A stretch of DNA of 64,000 nt, taken from the NCBI RefSeq assembly GCF_030519655.1, contig NZ_JAUMIT010000003.1:62001-126000 (forward strand), given 5' to 3'. This document shows, piece after piece, positions 32,520-40,823 of the stretch. Each line of letters opens with the position of its first letter. The stretch's first letter is position 1. Origin of the DNA: Wenyingzhuangia gilva (GTDB lineage Bacteria; Bacteroidota; Bacteroidia; Flavobacteriales; Flavobacteriaceae). Made by a program: the position numbers and the translations under genes. The notes beneath the pieces were generated by a model. It was not told the origin of the DNA and did not search any database. It saw only the letters and a program-made list of their open reading frames with translations.

Positions 32520-33236
32520 ATGAAAATAAAATGTTTAATTATTGATGATGAACCTCTAGCAATTAACATCATAGAGAACTATTTAGAAAAAATAGAAAAC
32601 TTTGAAATTGTTAATACGTTTGGAAATGCAATAGATGGTTTAAACTTTTTAAAAAATAATTCAGTAGATGTTATTTTTTTAGATATCAACATGCCTGTTT
32701 TAGATGGAATAAATTTTATTAAAAGTTTAGAGGAACCTCCCTTACTAGTCATTACAAGTGCTTATGATGAATTTGCTATTGAAACATATGAATTAGATGT
32801 ATTGGATTATTTGGTGAAACCTATTGAGTTTCCAAGGTTTATGAAATCTTTAAATAAGATAGAAAGAAGGTTAGATTCATCAACCAAACCTTCTGGGACA
32901 GAGAGTTCAAAAGAACGATCTTTTCTTTTTGTAAAGATTGATAAAAAGAAAATGAAAAAAATCTTTTTAGATGAAATATTGGTGATAGAAAGTTTAAAAG
33001 ATTACTTAAAAATCAACACAACTTCAGGAAGATATATTGTACATAGTACTTTAACAGATTTTACTAATTTATTGCCTTCAAGAGATTTTATAAGAATACA
33101 TCGATCTTATACTGTAGCCATTGATAAAATTGATGCAGTAGAAGGAAATAGCATAGAAATAGAAGGTTTAAGATATGTAATTGGTAGGTCTTATTTAGAG
33201 GAGGCCAAGCAAAAAATACTGAACTCTTCTATATAA
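32520..33236 (+). CDS. LytTR-family response regulator
   Basis: The protein has a receiver domain (residues 1-115, acidic pair DD at 9-10, phospho-acceptor Asp55 in FLDINMP, Lys in DYLVKPI) and a LytTR DNA-binding domain (about 135-238, with FVKIDKKKMKK, DYLKI and FIRIHRSY). I chose the ATG at 32520 because receiver domains begin MKIKCLIIDDE. Upstream in-frame starts at 32490 (TTG) and 32493 (ATG) would add about ten residues unlike the family. Known LytTR proteins bind direct repeats in promoter DNA. It pairs with the LytS-type kinase upstream and probably regulates the adjacent PUL. Confidence 0.9.
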   Translation: MKIKCLIIDDEPLAINIIENYLEKIENFEIVNTFGNAIDGLNFLKNNSVDVIFLDINMPVLDGINFIKSLEEPPLLVITSAYDEFAIETYELDVLDYLVKPIEFPRFMKSLNKIERRLDSSTKPSGTESSKERSFLFVKIDKKKMKKIFLDEILVIESLKDYLKINTTSGRYIVHSTLTDFTNLLPSRDFIRIHRSYTVAIDKIDAVEGNSIEIEGLRYVIGRSYLEEAKQKILNSSI

Positions 33237-33241
33237 ACAAA

Positions 33242-33275
33242 AAGAAGGTTGCCACTCCTGACAACCTTCAAAAAC
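33242..33275 (-). terminator. Intrinsic terminator between convergent lytTR and nagB genes
   Basis: The arms GAAGGTTG (33244-33251) and CAACCTTC (33262-33269) pair perfectly. On the minus strand the stem is followed by TTTTTGTTT, fitting the end of the nagB-lmbE transcript. It may also stop the regulator transcript less efficiently. Confidence 0.7.
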
Positions 33276-33323
33276 TTAACTTAATAAAACTCAAACTAAT
33301 ACTAAACTAAAAGTATTAATATC

Positions 33324-35237
33324 TTAAAAATGATAGCGCTTAAATGCTTCAATTGCAGCATAATCTGCTAAGCCTAAATCATTGTATTTTTTTGCTGTTT
33401 CTCTATTTCTATCTTCAGCTCTTACCCAAAACTCTCTAGCATCATCTCCTTGAAACATGACTCCATCTTTTTGAGATTGATGATAAAAAATAGCATGACG
33501 TTTTTTTAATACTTGGTCTGGACTCATAGGTACCGCCATTTCAATTTGGTAGGTTTCCCATTCATGCCAAGCTCCACGATATAACCAAACCCAACAGTCG
33601 TTCATAAAACTTTTTGGTTTCAAGACTTTTAAAGCTTCAAACAAACTGTCTAAACATACTTTATGTGTCCCGTGTGGGTCTGCCAAATCTCCAGCGGCAT
33701 AAATTTGATGTGGTTTTATATTTTCTATCAAATCACACATAATTTTAATATCAGCTTCTGATAAATTGTCTTTTTTTACCGTACCTGTTTCGTAAAAAGG
33801 AAGATTTAAAAAATGTACATTTTCATCGGGAACGCCCATGTATCTGGTTGCTCCTAATGATTCACTCCTTCTAATCCATCCTTTTAAGCGTCTAACTTCT
33901 ACAGAGTCAATATCGTTTTTAGATTTGTTTTTTAAGAACTCTATAATGTTTTCTGATTCCGTTGAAGAAGCATTTAAAAAAGTAGAGACTTCTGCAAATT
34001 TTAAAGCTTCTTCGTTTGAAACGGCTATGTTTCCCGAAGTTTGATAAGCAACATGAACTTCATGACCTTGTTCCACCAAACGATTAAAAGTACCTCCCAT
34101 AGAAATCACATCATCATCGGGGTGAGGACTAAAAATAATGACTCTTTTTTTGTCTGGGATAGCACGTTCTGGTCTATTTGTATCATCGGCATTGGGTTTT
34201 CCTCCAGGCCAACCAGTTATAGTGTGCTGTAATTTGTTAAACATTTCTATGTTTAAATCATAAGCGCTTCCCTCTTTTGCAATTAAAGGAGACATTCCGT
34301 GATCGTTATAATCTTTGTCAGTTAATTTTAAAAAAGGCTTTTGGGTCAATTCACATAACCAAATAACCGCTTTGGCTTTTAATTCTTCTGTCCAAATACA
34401 TGATTTTACCAACCAAGGCGTTTGTACTCTTGTCAGTGCTGATGAAGCCTCACTATCTAAAACAAAACTTGTATTGTTATGTTCTTGCAAATAGGTAGCA
34501 GGAACATTTGAGGTGATTTCTCCTTCAATGGCCTTTTTAATTACTTTAGCTTTGCTAATTCCCCATCCTAAAAGCACAATTCTTTTGGCTCTTCTAATGG
34601 TGTCAATTCCCATGGTAATTGCTTTTCTAGGTACATTGTCTATTCCTAAAAAAGAAGAAGCGGCATCTCTACGAGTAACATGGTCTAAAGTAACGTGTCT
34701 TGTTCCAGAATTGATATGTGAACCAGGCTCATTAAATCCAATATGTCCTGTTCTTCCAATTCCTAAAAGTTGAAAATCAATTCCTCCATAAGATTTAATT
34801 TTCATATCATAATCAATACAATATTGTCTAATTTCTTCAAAGCAAACCGTTCCGTCGGGAATGTTAATATTTTCAGGAAGAATATCAATATGATTAAAAA
34901 GATGGTCATGCATAAAGTAATGATAACTTTGAATGTTGTTTTTATCCATAGGATAATATTCATCCAAATTAAAAGTCACTACGTTTTTAAAACTCAAACC
35001 TTCTTCCTTATGTAATCTAACAAGTTCTTCATAAACTTTAATAGGAGATGATCCTGTAGACAACCCAAGTACACATGGTTCGTTTATTTCTTCTTTACGT
35101 TCAATTAAATTTGCTATTTCTTTGGCAACAAGTATTGAAGCTTCCAAAGAGGATTCAAAAATAATATTGTGAATTTTCTCAAAACGAGTTTCTTCAAATT
35201 TTCCAGCTTCCTTATAATGTATTCCTTCTTTATTCAT
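33324..35237 (-). CDS. nagB: Fused glucosamine-6-phosphate deaminase-like and LmbE/PIG-L deacetylase-like protein
   Basis: The 637-residue protein joins two enzyme folds. Residues about 25-290 match glucosamine-6-phosphate deaminase (GLSTGSSP 58-65, LDEYYP 91-96, GIGRTGHIGFNEPGS 159-173). Residues about 365-560 match LmbE/PIG-L zinc deacetylases, with PHPDDD at 371-376 and DPHGTH further on. This two-domain form is characteristic of Bacteroidota. The first domain should convert GlcN-6-P to fructose-6-P and ammonia, and the second could deacetylate GlcNAc-6-P or a related amide. There is no signal peptide. It fits the final use of GlcNAc released by this PUL. It has its own promoter element and a shared PUL element upstream. 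Confidence 0.9.
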   Translation of the reverse strand: MNKEGIHYKEAGKFEETRFEKIHNIIFESSLEASILVAKEIANLIERKEEINEPCVLGLSTGSSPIKVYEELVRLHKEEGLSFKNVVTFNLDEYYPMDKNNIQSYHYFMHDHLFNHIDILPENINIPDGTVCFEEIRQYCIDYDMKIKSYGGIDFQLLGIGRTGHIGFNEPGSHINSGTRHVTLDHVTRRDAASSFLGIDNVPRKAITMGIDTIRRAKRIVLLGWGISKAKVIKKAIEGEITSNVPATYLQEHNNTSFVLDSEASSALTRVQTPWLVKSCIWTEELKAKAVIWLCELTQKPFLKLTDKDYNDHGMSPLIAKEGSAYDLNIEMFNKLQHTITGWPGGKPNADDTNRPERAIPDKKRVIIFSPHPDDDVISMGGTFNRLVEQGHEVHVAYQTSGNIAVSNEEALKFAEVSTFLNASSTESENIIEFLKNKSKNDIDSVEVRRLKGWIRRSESLGATRYMGVPDENVHFLNLPFYETGTVKKDNLSEADIKIMCDLIENIKPHQIYAAGDLADPHGTHKVCLDSLFEALKVLKPKSFMNDCWVWLYRGAWHEWETYQIEMAVPMSPDQVLKKRHAIFYHQSQKDGVMFQGDDAREFWVRAEDRNRETAKKYNDLGLADYAAIEAFKRYHF

Positions 35238-35272
35238 ATTTTGGATTGCTAATTTTTTATACCAAAATTACT

Positions 35273-35280
35273 TACTATGT
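35273..35280 (-). promoter_or_regulatory. Bacteroidota -7 promoter element (TAATTTTG) for nagB
   Basis: A perfect TAnnTTTG match on the minus strand, 36 bases before the nagB start. The shared PUL element (copy C) begins 16 bases upstream of it, the same arrangement as at the GH29 promoter at 37483. Confidence 0.55.
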
Positions 35281-35295
35281 ATCTTTTTTGTGATA

Positions 35296-35322
35296 TAAAT
35301 TCGACTAGTAACCATTTTAAAG
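35296..35322 (-). promoter_or_regulatory. Shared PUL element, copy C (upstream of nagB)
   Basis: The minus strand reads GTTACTAGTCGAAT, matching 13 of 14 core positions, preceded by a TTTAAAA tract one base closer than in copies A and B. It overlaps the place expected for the -33 region of the TAATTTTG promoter, a typical activator position. Confidence 0.65.
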
Positions 35323-35344
35323 CCCTAAAGGAGTGATGTTTAAT

Positions 35345-37450
35345 TTATTTATCTTCTAATACACCAATTTCTCCAATAGCAACACTGTTTGAATTTCCGA
35401 TAGATGCCTTGGCTACAAATTTCAAGTATCTGGCTTTACAGCTTTTAAAGGTTTTTATTTGTTCTATAGGGTTATTTTTGATGTTAGAAAACTCTCCTGC
35501 TGATTGTTTGATCCATTTTGTTTTGTTGATACTTGTATAAAATTCATATTTAGAAATTAAATACAAATTACTTCCTACCTGTTGAGGGAAATAAGTAAAT
35601 CCGTTAATGGTTAATTGACTTCCCATGTCAATGATAATTTCTTGTGGAAGTTTATGTTCATCACTTCCTAATCCCCAAGTAGTTCTTGGGTTTCCATCAA
35701 TAATTTTATCAGCAGTGTTTAAATCACCACTAGTAGCAGTAACAACCTTCCACTTTTCTTTTGATTTTCCATAGTTTGATGCTGTTACAGCACTAAAAAT
35801 ATTTTCTTGAGAATTAAAACTAATGGCTTTTATTTTTACAGCCTCATTGTATATAAATGGTTTTTTGTATAATAAACTATTGATTGTTGGGGTAGAACCA
35901 TCTAGGGTGTAAAATATTTTATTTTTCTTGTTTGTAGTTAAAGTTACCAAGCCGTTTTTGTTACGCGCTATACTTGGTGAATGTACCAAGGTAGGGGCGT
36001 TGTAAGCTTTGATAGCTGAAATTACTAAACATCCTTTAGCATCGGTAATGTTAACTTTAATAGCATTTGCTTTGATACGAGGAAATCTAAGAATTCTTTT
36101 GTATCCAATAGTAGTTTCGTTAGCTATGGTTTTCCATACTCCATTGATATTGGCTTGCACATTAAAAGTTTTAACACGTTGACCTAGTTTTACATATTCT
36201 TGTAAAAGCAATCTGTTGATATCCGTAGGTTGATTAAATTCAAAAGTAATTGAGGCCGATTTAATACTGTCATTGGTAGCCCAATAATTATCTTTTTGAT
36301 TGTTGATTACATTTTCTGCAGCATAAGTATCATCATTACCACGCACATCAGTAGCAGATACTTTACTGTTAACAAGTAATTCAGTTTTAAAATCAGCTTT
36401 AATAATCGCGGCTAATTCTTTTAATCGGGCTTCATCATGTTCATTTACAAGTCCTCTTTTGTCTATAGGAATGTTTAATAAAAGATTGGCATTTCTACCA
36501 ATAGACTCATAATAAATGTCAACCATTTCTTCAATAGGTCTTACTTTGTCATCTTCTACTTCATGATAAAACCATCCAGGTCTTGTAGAAACATCAGCTT
36601 CTCCTGGCACCCATTTTTCACCATCAATATGTCCTTGCATAAATTCGGTATAATGAACTTTTCCAGCCAATTCATCTTTTTGGCGTAGTGGAGCCCAATT
36701 GGTTTTACCAGCTCTTCCTTCTTCATTCCCAATCCATCTTGCTTCTGATGGACCAACTCCCCAAGTAAGCGTATTAGGAGAAAGATCATATATCATTTTA
36801 TAAGTCTCTTCCCAATTGTAATATTCTAAGGTGTTAATTTTTCTCATTTCATTGGCACCACCATAATACCCATCACCTCCATTAGCACCATCAAACCAAA
36901 TTTCAAAAACATCTCCATAATTGGTTAATAGTTCTTTTAGCTGATTTCTAAAATAAGTGATATAACCTGGTTTTCCGTATTCTGGGTGATTTCTATCCCA
37001 TGGAGAAAGATAGATTCCTAATTTTAATCCGTATTCTTTACAAGCTTCAGCCAACTCTTTAACCACATCTCCTTGACCATTTTTCCATGGAGAATTTTTA
37101 ACGGAGCGTTCTGTATAAGCCGATGGCCATAAACAAAAACCATCGTGGTGTTTGGCGGTAATAATAATACCCTTCATTCCTGCTTCTTTTACAATTCTTG
37201 CCCATTGTCTGGTATCTAAAGCAGATGGGTTGAAAAGTTCAGGAGATTCATCACCATATCCCCATTCCTTATTAGTAAAGGTGTTTAATGAAAAATGGGT
37301 AAATGCATAAAACTGCATGTCGTGCCATTTTAACTGTTTCTCAGATGGAATAGGGGTAATTGCTGTTGGAGGAGCAACAGGAGTTTTACAACTACTAAAA
37401 AAAACTAAAGCACTAGCAATAAGAATAGAGGGAATAATATTTTTTATCAT
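35345..37450 (-). CDS. GH29 alpha-L-fucosidase with C-terminal discoidin modules (copy 2)
   Basis: This 701-residue lipoprotein (SSC, cysteine 21) has a GH29 barrel in the first 350 residues, with TAKHHDGFCLWPS (98-110) and the nucleophile Asp187 in FEIWFDGANGG. After the barrel come a discoidin-like module (about 355-480), a chitobiase C-terminal-like segment (YTLDGSTPT near 510) and a second discoidin module (about 565-701). The barrel type resembles the GH29 subgroup that prefers alpha-1,3/1,4-linked, branched fucose. It would remove antennal or alpha-1,3 core fucose. No terminator follows it, so transcription may continue into nagB. Confidence 0.92.
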   Translation of the reverse strand: MIKNIIPSILIASALVFFSSCKTPVAPPTAITPIPSEKQLKWHDMQFYAFTHFSLNTFTNKEWGYGDESPELFNPSALDTRQWARIVKEAGMKGIIITAKHHDGFCLWPSAYTERSVKNSPWKNGQGDVVKELAEACKEYGLKLGIYLSPWDRNHPEYGKPGYITYFRNQLKELLTNYGDVFEIWFDGANGGDGYYGGANEMRKINTLEYYNWEETYKMIYDLSPNTLTWGVGPSEARWIGNEEGRAGKTNWAPLRQKDELAGKVHYTEFMQGHIDGEKWVPGEADVSTRPGWFYHEVEDDKVRPIEEMVDIYYESIGRNANLLLNIPIDKRGLVNEHDEARLKELAAIIKADFKTELLVNSKVSATDVRGNDDTYAAENVINNQKDNYWATNDSIKSASITFEFNQPTDINRLLLQEYVKLGQRVKTFNVQANINGVWKTIANETTIGYKRILRFPRIKANAIKVNITDAKGCLVISAIKAYNAPTLVHSPSIARNKNGLVTLTTNKKNKIFYTLDGSTPTINSLLYKKPFIYNEAVKIKAISFNSQENIFSAVTASNYGKSKEKWKVVTATSGDLNTADKIIDGNPRTTWGLGSDEHKLPQEIIIDMGSQLTINGFTYFPQQVGSNLYLISKYEFYTSINKTKWIKQSAGEFSNIKNNPIEQIKTFKSCKARYLKFVAKASIGNSNSVAIGEIGVLEDK

Positions 37451-37482
37451 GATAAATGTTTTAGCAAGTAATACGCTAATAT

Positions 37483-37490
37483 CAAAATTA
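37483..37490 (-). promoter_or_regulatory. Bacteroidota -7 promoter element (TAATTTTG) for GH29 copy 2
   Basis: A perfect TAnnTTTG match on the minus strand, 33 bases before the start. Copy B of the shared element starts 18 bases upstream of it. Confidence 0.55.
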
Positions 37491-37507
37491 ATAAAGATAA
37501 ATACTTA

Positions 37508-37535
37508 CTATTTCGACTAATAACGGTTTTTAAAG
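37508..37535 (-). promoter_or_regulatory. Shared PUL element, copy B (upstream of GH29 copy 2)
   Basis: On the minus strand this copy reads GTTATTAGTCGAAA, a full match to the core, preceded by TTTAAAAACC. Spacing to the TAATTTTG element is within two bases of that for copy C, which supports a functional promoter architecture rather than chance AT-rich similarity. Confidence 0.65.
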
Positions 37536-37803
37536 TCTATTGGATGTTTTGGTTGTTGGTAAACACAATATTTAGGAATGAAAAAAAGTGCAATATTTTA
37601 TACAAATGACTTTTATTTACTAGTTATTTTAATAGTTTGATATTTTTATATTATCACTTTTGTCAATATTGTAAAAAAAGTTTTTAATAGCTTAATTTGT
37701 ATCCTTTAGATTGTTATTTTTATCCTTCGTCGAAAAAAGAGATATCATGTATTTTATAAAACTTAATTTCATGATTCATAAAAATTAAACTCAAAAAATA
37801 AAT

Positions 37804-39111
37804 ATGCAACAAAATACACCTGTAGTCCCTAAGAAGATGATAATTCCATTTGTTTTAGTAACCTCTTTGTTTGCTTTATGGGGATTTGCCAATGCAGTTA
37901 CCGATCCGATGGTTCAAGCTTTTAAAAAAGTATTAGAGTTATCTAATTCTCAAGCCGCTTGGGTACAGATGGCTTTTTATGGAGGTTATTTTTGTATGGC
38001 TCTACCTGCAGCGATGTTTATGAGGAAATATTCTTATAAAGTTGGAATTTTAATTGGTTTAGGATTGTATGCTGTGGGAGCATTGTTATTTTATCCTGCT
38101 GCGATTACAGAACAGTTTTGGTTCTTTTGTTTGGGATTATATATATTGACTTTTGGTTTGGCATTTTTAGAAACGGCAGCTAATCCTTATGCATTGGCCA
38201 TGGGGGCAAAAGAAACAGCTACTTTACGTTTAAATTTAGCTCAAGCATTTAATCCAGTTGGGTTGATAGCAGGTTTGTTTGTAGCGCAACAATTTGTGTT
38301 GAAGAACTTAAAAAGTGATGATATTGATAATTTTAGCGCTTTGGATGAAGCTTCTAAAATATTAATCAAAACCTCAGATTTGTTAGTGATTAGAAATCCA
38401 TATGTAATTTTAGGATTGGTAATTATTGGTGTTTTTGTATTGTTTGTGGTTAGTAAAATGCCACAATCTAAAGAAGAAGGAGGAATGCCAAGTATTGGAG
38501 ATACATTTGCCTCTTTGGCTCAAAACAAAAAATATGTTTTAGGAGTGTTGGCTCAAATTTTATATGTGGGTGCTCAAATTATGAGCTGGACGTATATTTA
38601 TCAATATGCTGAAGGTATTGGAGTTGATAGTGTAACGGCAGGTTATTATCAAATGGTTGCTTTTGTGCTTTTTACGTTAGGTAGAGCTGTGGGGACTTAC
38701 ATGTTGCGTTTTATTAGCTCAGGAAAATTACTCATGATTTTTGCTATTCTTGCTATGGGAGCTGTTGTGGGAACTATGTTTATGAATGATGTATACGGAT
38801 TGTACTGTTTGGTGATGATTTCGTTCTTTATGTCGCTGATGTTTCCAACGATTTATGGAATTGCTTTAGGTGATTTAACTGAAGAAGAATCTAAAGTAGG
38901 TTCCGCTGGATTGATCATGGCGATTGTAGGAGGAGCTTTGATGCCAAAATTACAAGGGATGATTATTGACCTAGGAGGAAATGGAGTAGCAGATACCAAA
39001 ATAATAGGAGTCTCTGAAGTAAGGTTCTCTTTTATATTACCACTATTATGTTTTGTTTACATTACTTGGTATGGATTAAGAGTGAATAAAAAATATGAAC
39101 TTGCTGATTGA
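37804..39111 (+). CDS. fucP: L-fucose:H+ symporter-like permease
   Basis: The 435-residue inner-membrane protein has 12 hydrophobic segments and is close to FucP. It opens with TSLFALWGFANAVTDPM near residues 19-35, contains FLETAANPYA near residue 121, and has the long loop between helices 6 and 7. It should take up L-fucose by proton symport. Two alpha-fucosidases in the same locus supply the substrate. Fucose isomerase, kinase and aldolase genes are not in the window. It is a separate plus-strand unit facing away from GH29, with an intrinsic terminator at 39147-39181. Confidence 0.85.
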   Translation: MQQNTPVVPKKMIIPFVLVTSLFALWGFANAVTDPMVQAFKKVLELSNSQAAWVQMAFYGGYFCMALPAAMFMRKYSYKVGILIGLGLYAVGALLFYPAAITEQFWFFCLGLYILTFGLAFLETAANPYALAMGAKETATLRLNLAQAFNPVGLIAGLFVAQQFVLKNLKSDDIDNFSALDEASKILIKTSDLLVIRNPYVILGLVIIGVFVLFVVSKMPQSKEEGGMPSIGDTFASLAQNKKYVLGVLAQILYVGAQIMSWTYIYQYAEGIGVDSVTAGYYQMVAFVLFTLGRAVGTYMLRFISSGKLLMIFAILAMGAVVGTMFMNDVYGLYCLVMISFFMSLMFPTIYGIALGDLTEEESKVGSAGLIMAIVGGALMPKLQGMIIDLGGNGVADTKIIGVSEVRFSFILPLLCFVYITWYGLRVNKKYELAD

Positions 39112-39146
39112 TAAACAGAAGTTTTAAACTGTTATATAGTTTATTT

Positions 39147-39181
39147 AAAAACCTATTGCGTTTGCGTGATAGGTTTTTTTA
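39147..39181 (+). terminator. Intrinsic terminator after fucP
   Basis: The outer arms AAAACCTAT and ATAGGTTTT enclose a G/C-containing middle and are followed by a run of seven T on the plus strand, about 36 bases after the fucP stop. Confidence 0.75.
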
Positions 39182-39222
39182 TGATTAATAATTTTAATAA
39201 AAAAAGCAGAAGGGTATTAAAA

Positions 39223-39257
39223 CGAAAAGCCTATCAAATAAATGATAGGCTTTTGTT
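39223..39257 (-). terminator. Intrinsic terminator after the cold shock gene
   Basis: The arms AAAAGCCTATCA and TGATAGGCTTTT pair perfectly around a six-base AT loop. On the minus strand the stem runs into TTTTCGTTTT. It lies 25 bases after the cold shock gene stop. Confidence 0.8.
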
Positions 39258-39281
39258 AAACTTTATAGTAAAGGAATCAAA

Positions 39282-39473
39282 TTAGATAACTTGTACGTTT
39301 ACTGCGTTTAATCCTTTACGTCCTTCTTCAACATCAAAAGAAACTTTGTCACCCTCAGCGATTTCATCTGTTAAACCGTTAATGTGAACAAACACATCTC
39401 TTCCTCCATCGTCTGGAGTAATAAATCCAAATCCTTTTGAATCGTTGAAAAACTTTACTGTACCGTTACTCAT
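39282..39473 (-). CDS. cspA: Cold shock protein
   Basis: This 63-residue single-domain protein is a full-length bacterial cold shock protein with both nucleic-acid-binding motifs, GFGFITP (RNP1) and DVFVHI (RNP2). It acts as a single-stranded RNA/DNA chaperone in the cytoplasm. It is transcribed alone with its own terminator. Its leader of roughly 100 bases is AT-rich, as is common for thermoregulated csp messages, but I cannot show a cold-responsive fold. The gene symbol is generic for the family. Confidence 0.95.
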   Translation of the reverse strand: MSNGTVKFFNDSKGFGFITPDDGGRDVFVHINGLTDEIAEGDKVSFDVEEGRKGLNAVNVQVI

Positions 39474-39580
39474 AATAATAAATTGTATATTTTAAAGCCG
39501 CAAGGTAGTCTATTTAAGCGATTAAATACTATAAACTTACTTTTATTTTAAAATATAATTATTTGGTTATCAATAGTTTA

Positions 39581-40717
39581 TTAAGAAAGTCTTGATTTAT
39601 AATCCTCGTAACTAAACTTACGTAGTGTTTTTAAGGTGTTATCTAAGGTCCAAATACAAAGGTCAGGATGTTTTACGCCATTAAACATAGTTGTTTTTAC
39701 CATGGTGTAATGAATCATATCTTTAAAAATAATAGTATCTCCTATATGTAATTCATTTTCAAAGGCATAATTTTCCATAAAATCACCTGCCAAACAGCTA
39801 GTTCCCCCTAATCGATATACATTTTTGCTGTTTTCATCAGGATCTGAAGCTCCTACAATTTTAGGTCTATAAGGCATTTCTAAGGTATCAGGCATATGTG
39901 CTGTAAAAGATACATCTAACATAGCTGTTTTTACCCCACGACTTTCTACAATATCTAATACTGTAGAAGTTAAGACTCCTGTTTCCCATGCAAAAGCGCT
40001 TCCTGGTTCTAATAAAATATGAATGTTGTACTTTTCTTTAAAAGCTTTTAACAGGTTGATTAAATGTTTGGTATCATATCCTTTACGAGTCATTAAATGA
40101 CCACCTCCCATATTAATCCACTTAATTTGATGTAAATATTCACCAAATCTTTTTTCTAATGCGATTAATGTTCTCCCTAAACTATACGAATCCGATTCAC
40201 ATAACACGTGAAAATGCAAACCTTCTACACCTTCAGGTAAAGTTTCTGGCATGAAATCCTTTAAGACACCTAATCTTGATTTAGGAGAACTAGGATTGTA
40301 TAAATCGATTTCTACATCACTTTGCTCAGGATTAATTCTAATTCCACAAGAAATTTTATGACCTGCTGTTAAAGTTTGAGGATAATATTTGTTGAATTGA
40401 GCTACGGAGTTGAACACAATATGAGAACTATAGCTCATTAATTCCTCAAATTCATCAGGAACATAAGCAGCAGCATAGGTATGTGCTTTGGTTTTCATTT
40501 CTTCAAAACACAAACGAGCCTCATATAAAGAGCTAGCTGTTGCTCCTTTTATATATTCGCGAACAATAGGGAAAGCTCCCCACATGGCAAAACCTTTAAA
40601 AGCCAGAATAATTTCTATACCTGCTTGGTCTTGCACATTTTTAATTAAACTTAAATTGTCTCTTAACAATTTTTCTTCTAGCACAAATGCAGTAGAGGGT
40701 ATTTTGCTGTAATCCAT
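39581..40717 (-). CDS. nspC: Carboxynorspermidine/carboxyspermidine decarboxylase
   Basis: The 378-residue protein belongs to the alanine-racemase-fold PLP decarboxylases. Lys41 in AFKGFAMW is the expected PLP lysine, with HVLCESDS near 170, GGGH near 209 and CLAGDFMENY near 310-319. It decarboxylates carboxynorspermidine or carboxyspermidine in the polyamine route that starts from aspartate semialdehyde. The upstream gene encodes the matching dehydrogenase. A hairpin followed by a U run lies just before its start (40727-40771) and may tune its expression relative to the upstream gene. Confidence 0.92.
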   Translation of the reverse strand: MDYSKIPSTAFVLEEKLLRDNLSLIKNVQDQAGIEIILAFKGFAMWGAFPIVREYIKGATASSLYEARLCFEEMKTKAHTYAAAYVPDEFEELMSYSSHIVFNSVAQFNKYYPQTLTAGHKISCGIRINPEQSDVEIDLYNPSSPKSRLGVLKDFMPETLPEGVEGLHFHVLCESDSYSLGRTLIALEKRFGEYLHQIKWINMGGGHLMTRKGYDTKHLINLLKAFKEKYNIHILLEPGSAFAWETGVLTSTVLDIVESRGVKTAMLDVSFTAHMPDTLEMPYRPKIVGASDPDENSKNVYRLGGTSCLAGDFMENYAFENELHIGDTIIFKDMIHYTMVKTTMFNGVKHPDLCIWTLDNTLKTLRKFSYEDYKSRLS

Positions 40718-40726
40718 GATGGAGAA

Positions 40727-40771
40727 TTAAAAAGGTAGTAAGCAATTCTTAAAAAGAAATACCTACTACCT
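40727..40771 (-). terminator. Hairpin with U run in the nspC leader (terminator or attenuator)
   Basis: On the minus strand the arms AGGTAGTA and TACTACCT are followed by TTTTT. Inside the loop TTCTT and AAGAA can form an inner stem. It ends about 10 bases before the nspC start, between the two polyamine genes. A partial terminator or attenuator is possible. Confidence 0.45.
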
Positions 40772-40823
40772 ATATTTTGTAAACAGGCTACTTAGTTAAA
40801 CAACCAAGTTTTGTTTAGTTGTA

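Larger units (their letters stand above)
37451..37803. other. Divergent regulatory region between GH29 copy 2 and fucP
   Basis: The 353-base gap contains the GH29 promoter and element (37483-37535) on the minus strand. On the plus strand, before fucP, there is a near-match TTAATTTG at 37692-37699 and a partial relative of the shared element, CGTCGAAAA, around 37728-37736. The part between 37540 and 37690 is plain AT-rich sequence with no gene. Confidence 0.5.

Noticed and set aside
37720-37740. Fifth copy of the shared element before fucP
   Set aside because: Only CGTCGAAAA matches, and aligning the rest needs an insertion of several bases. It is noted as a partial relative only.
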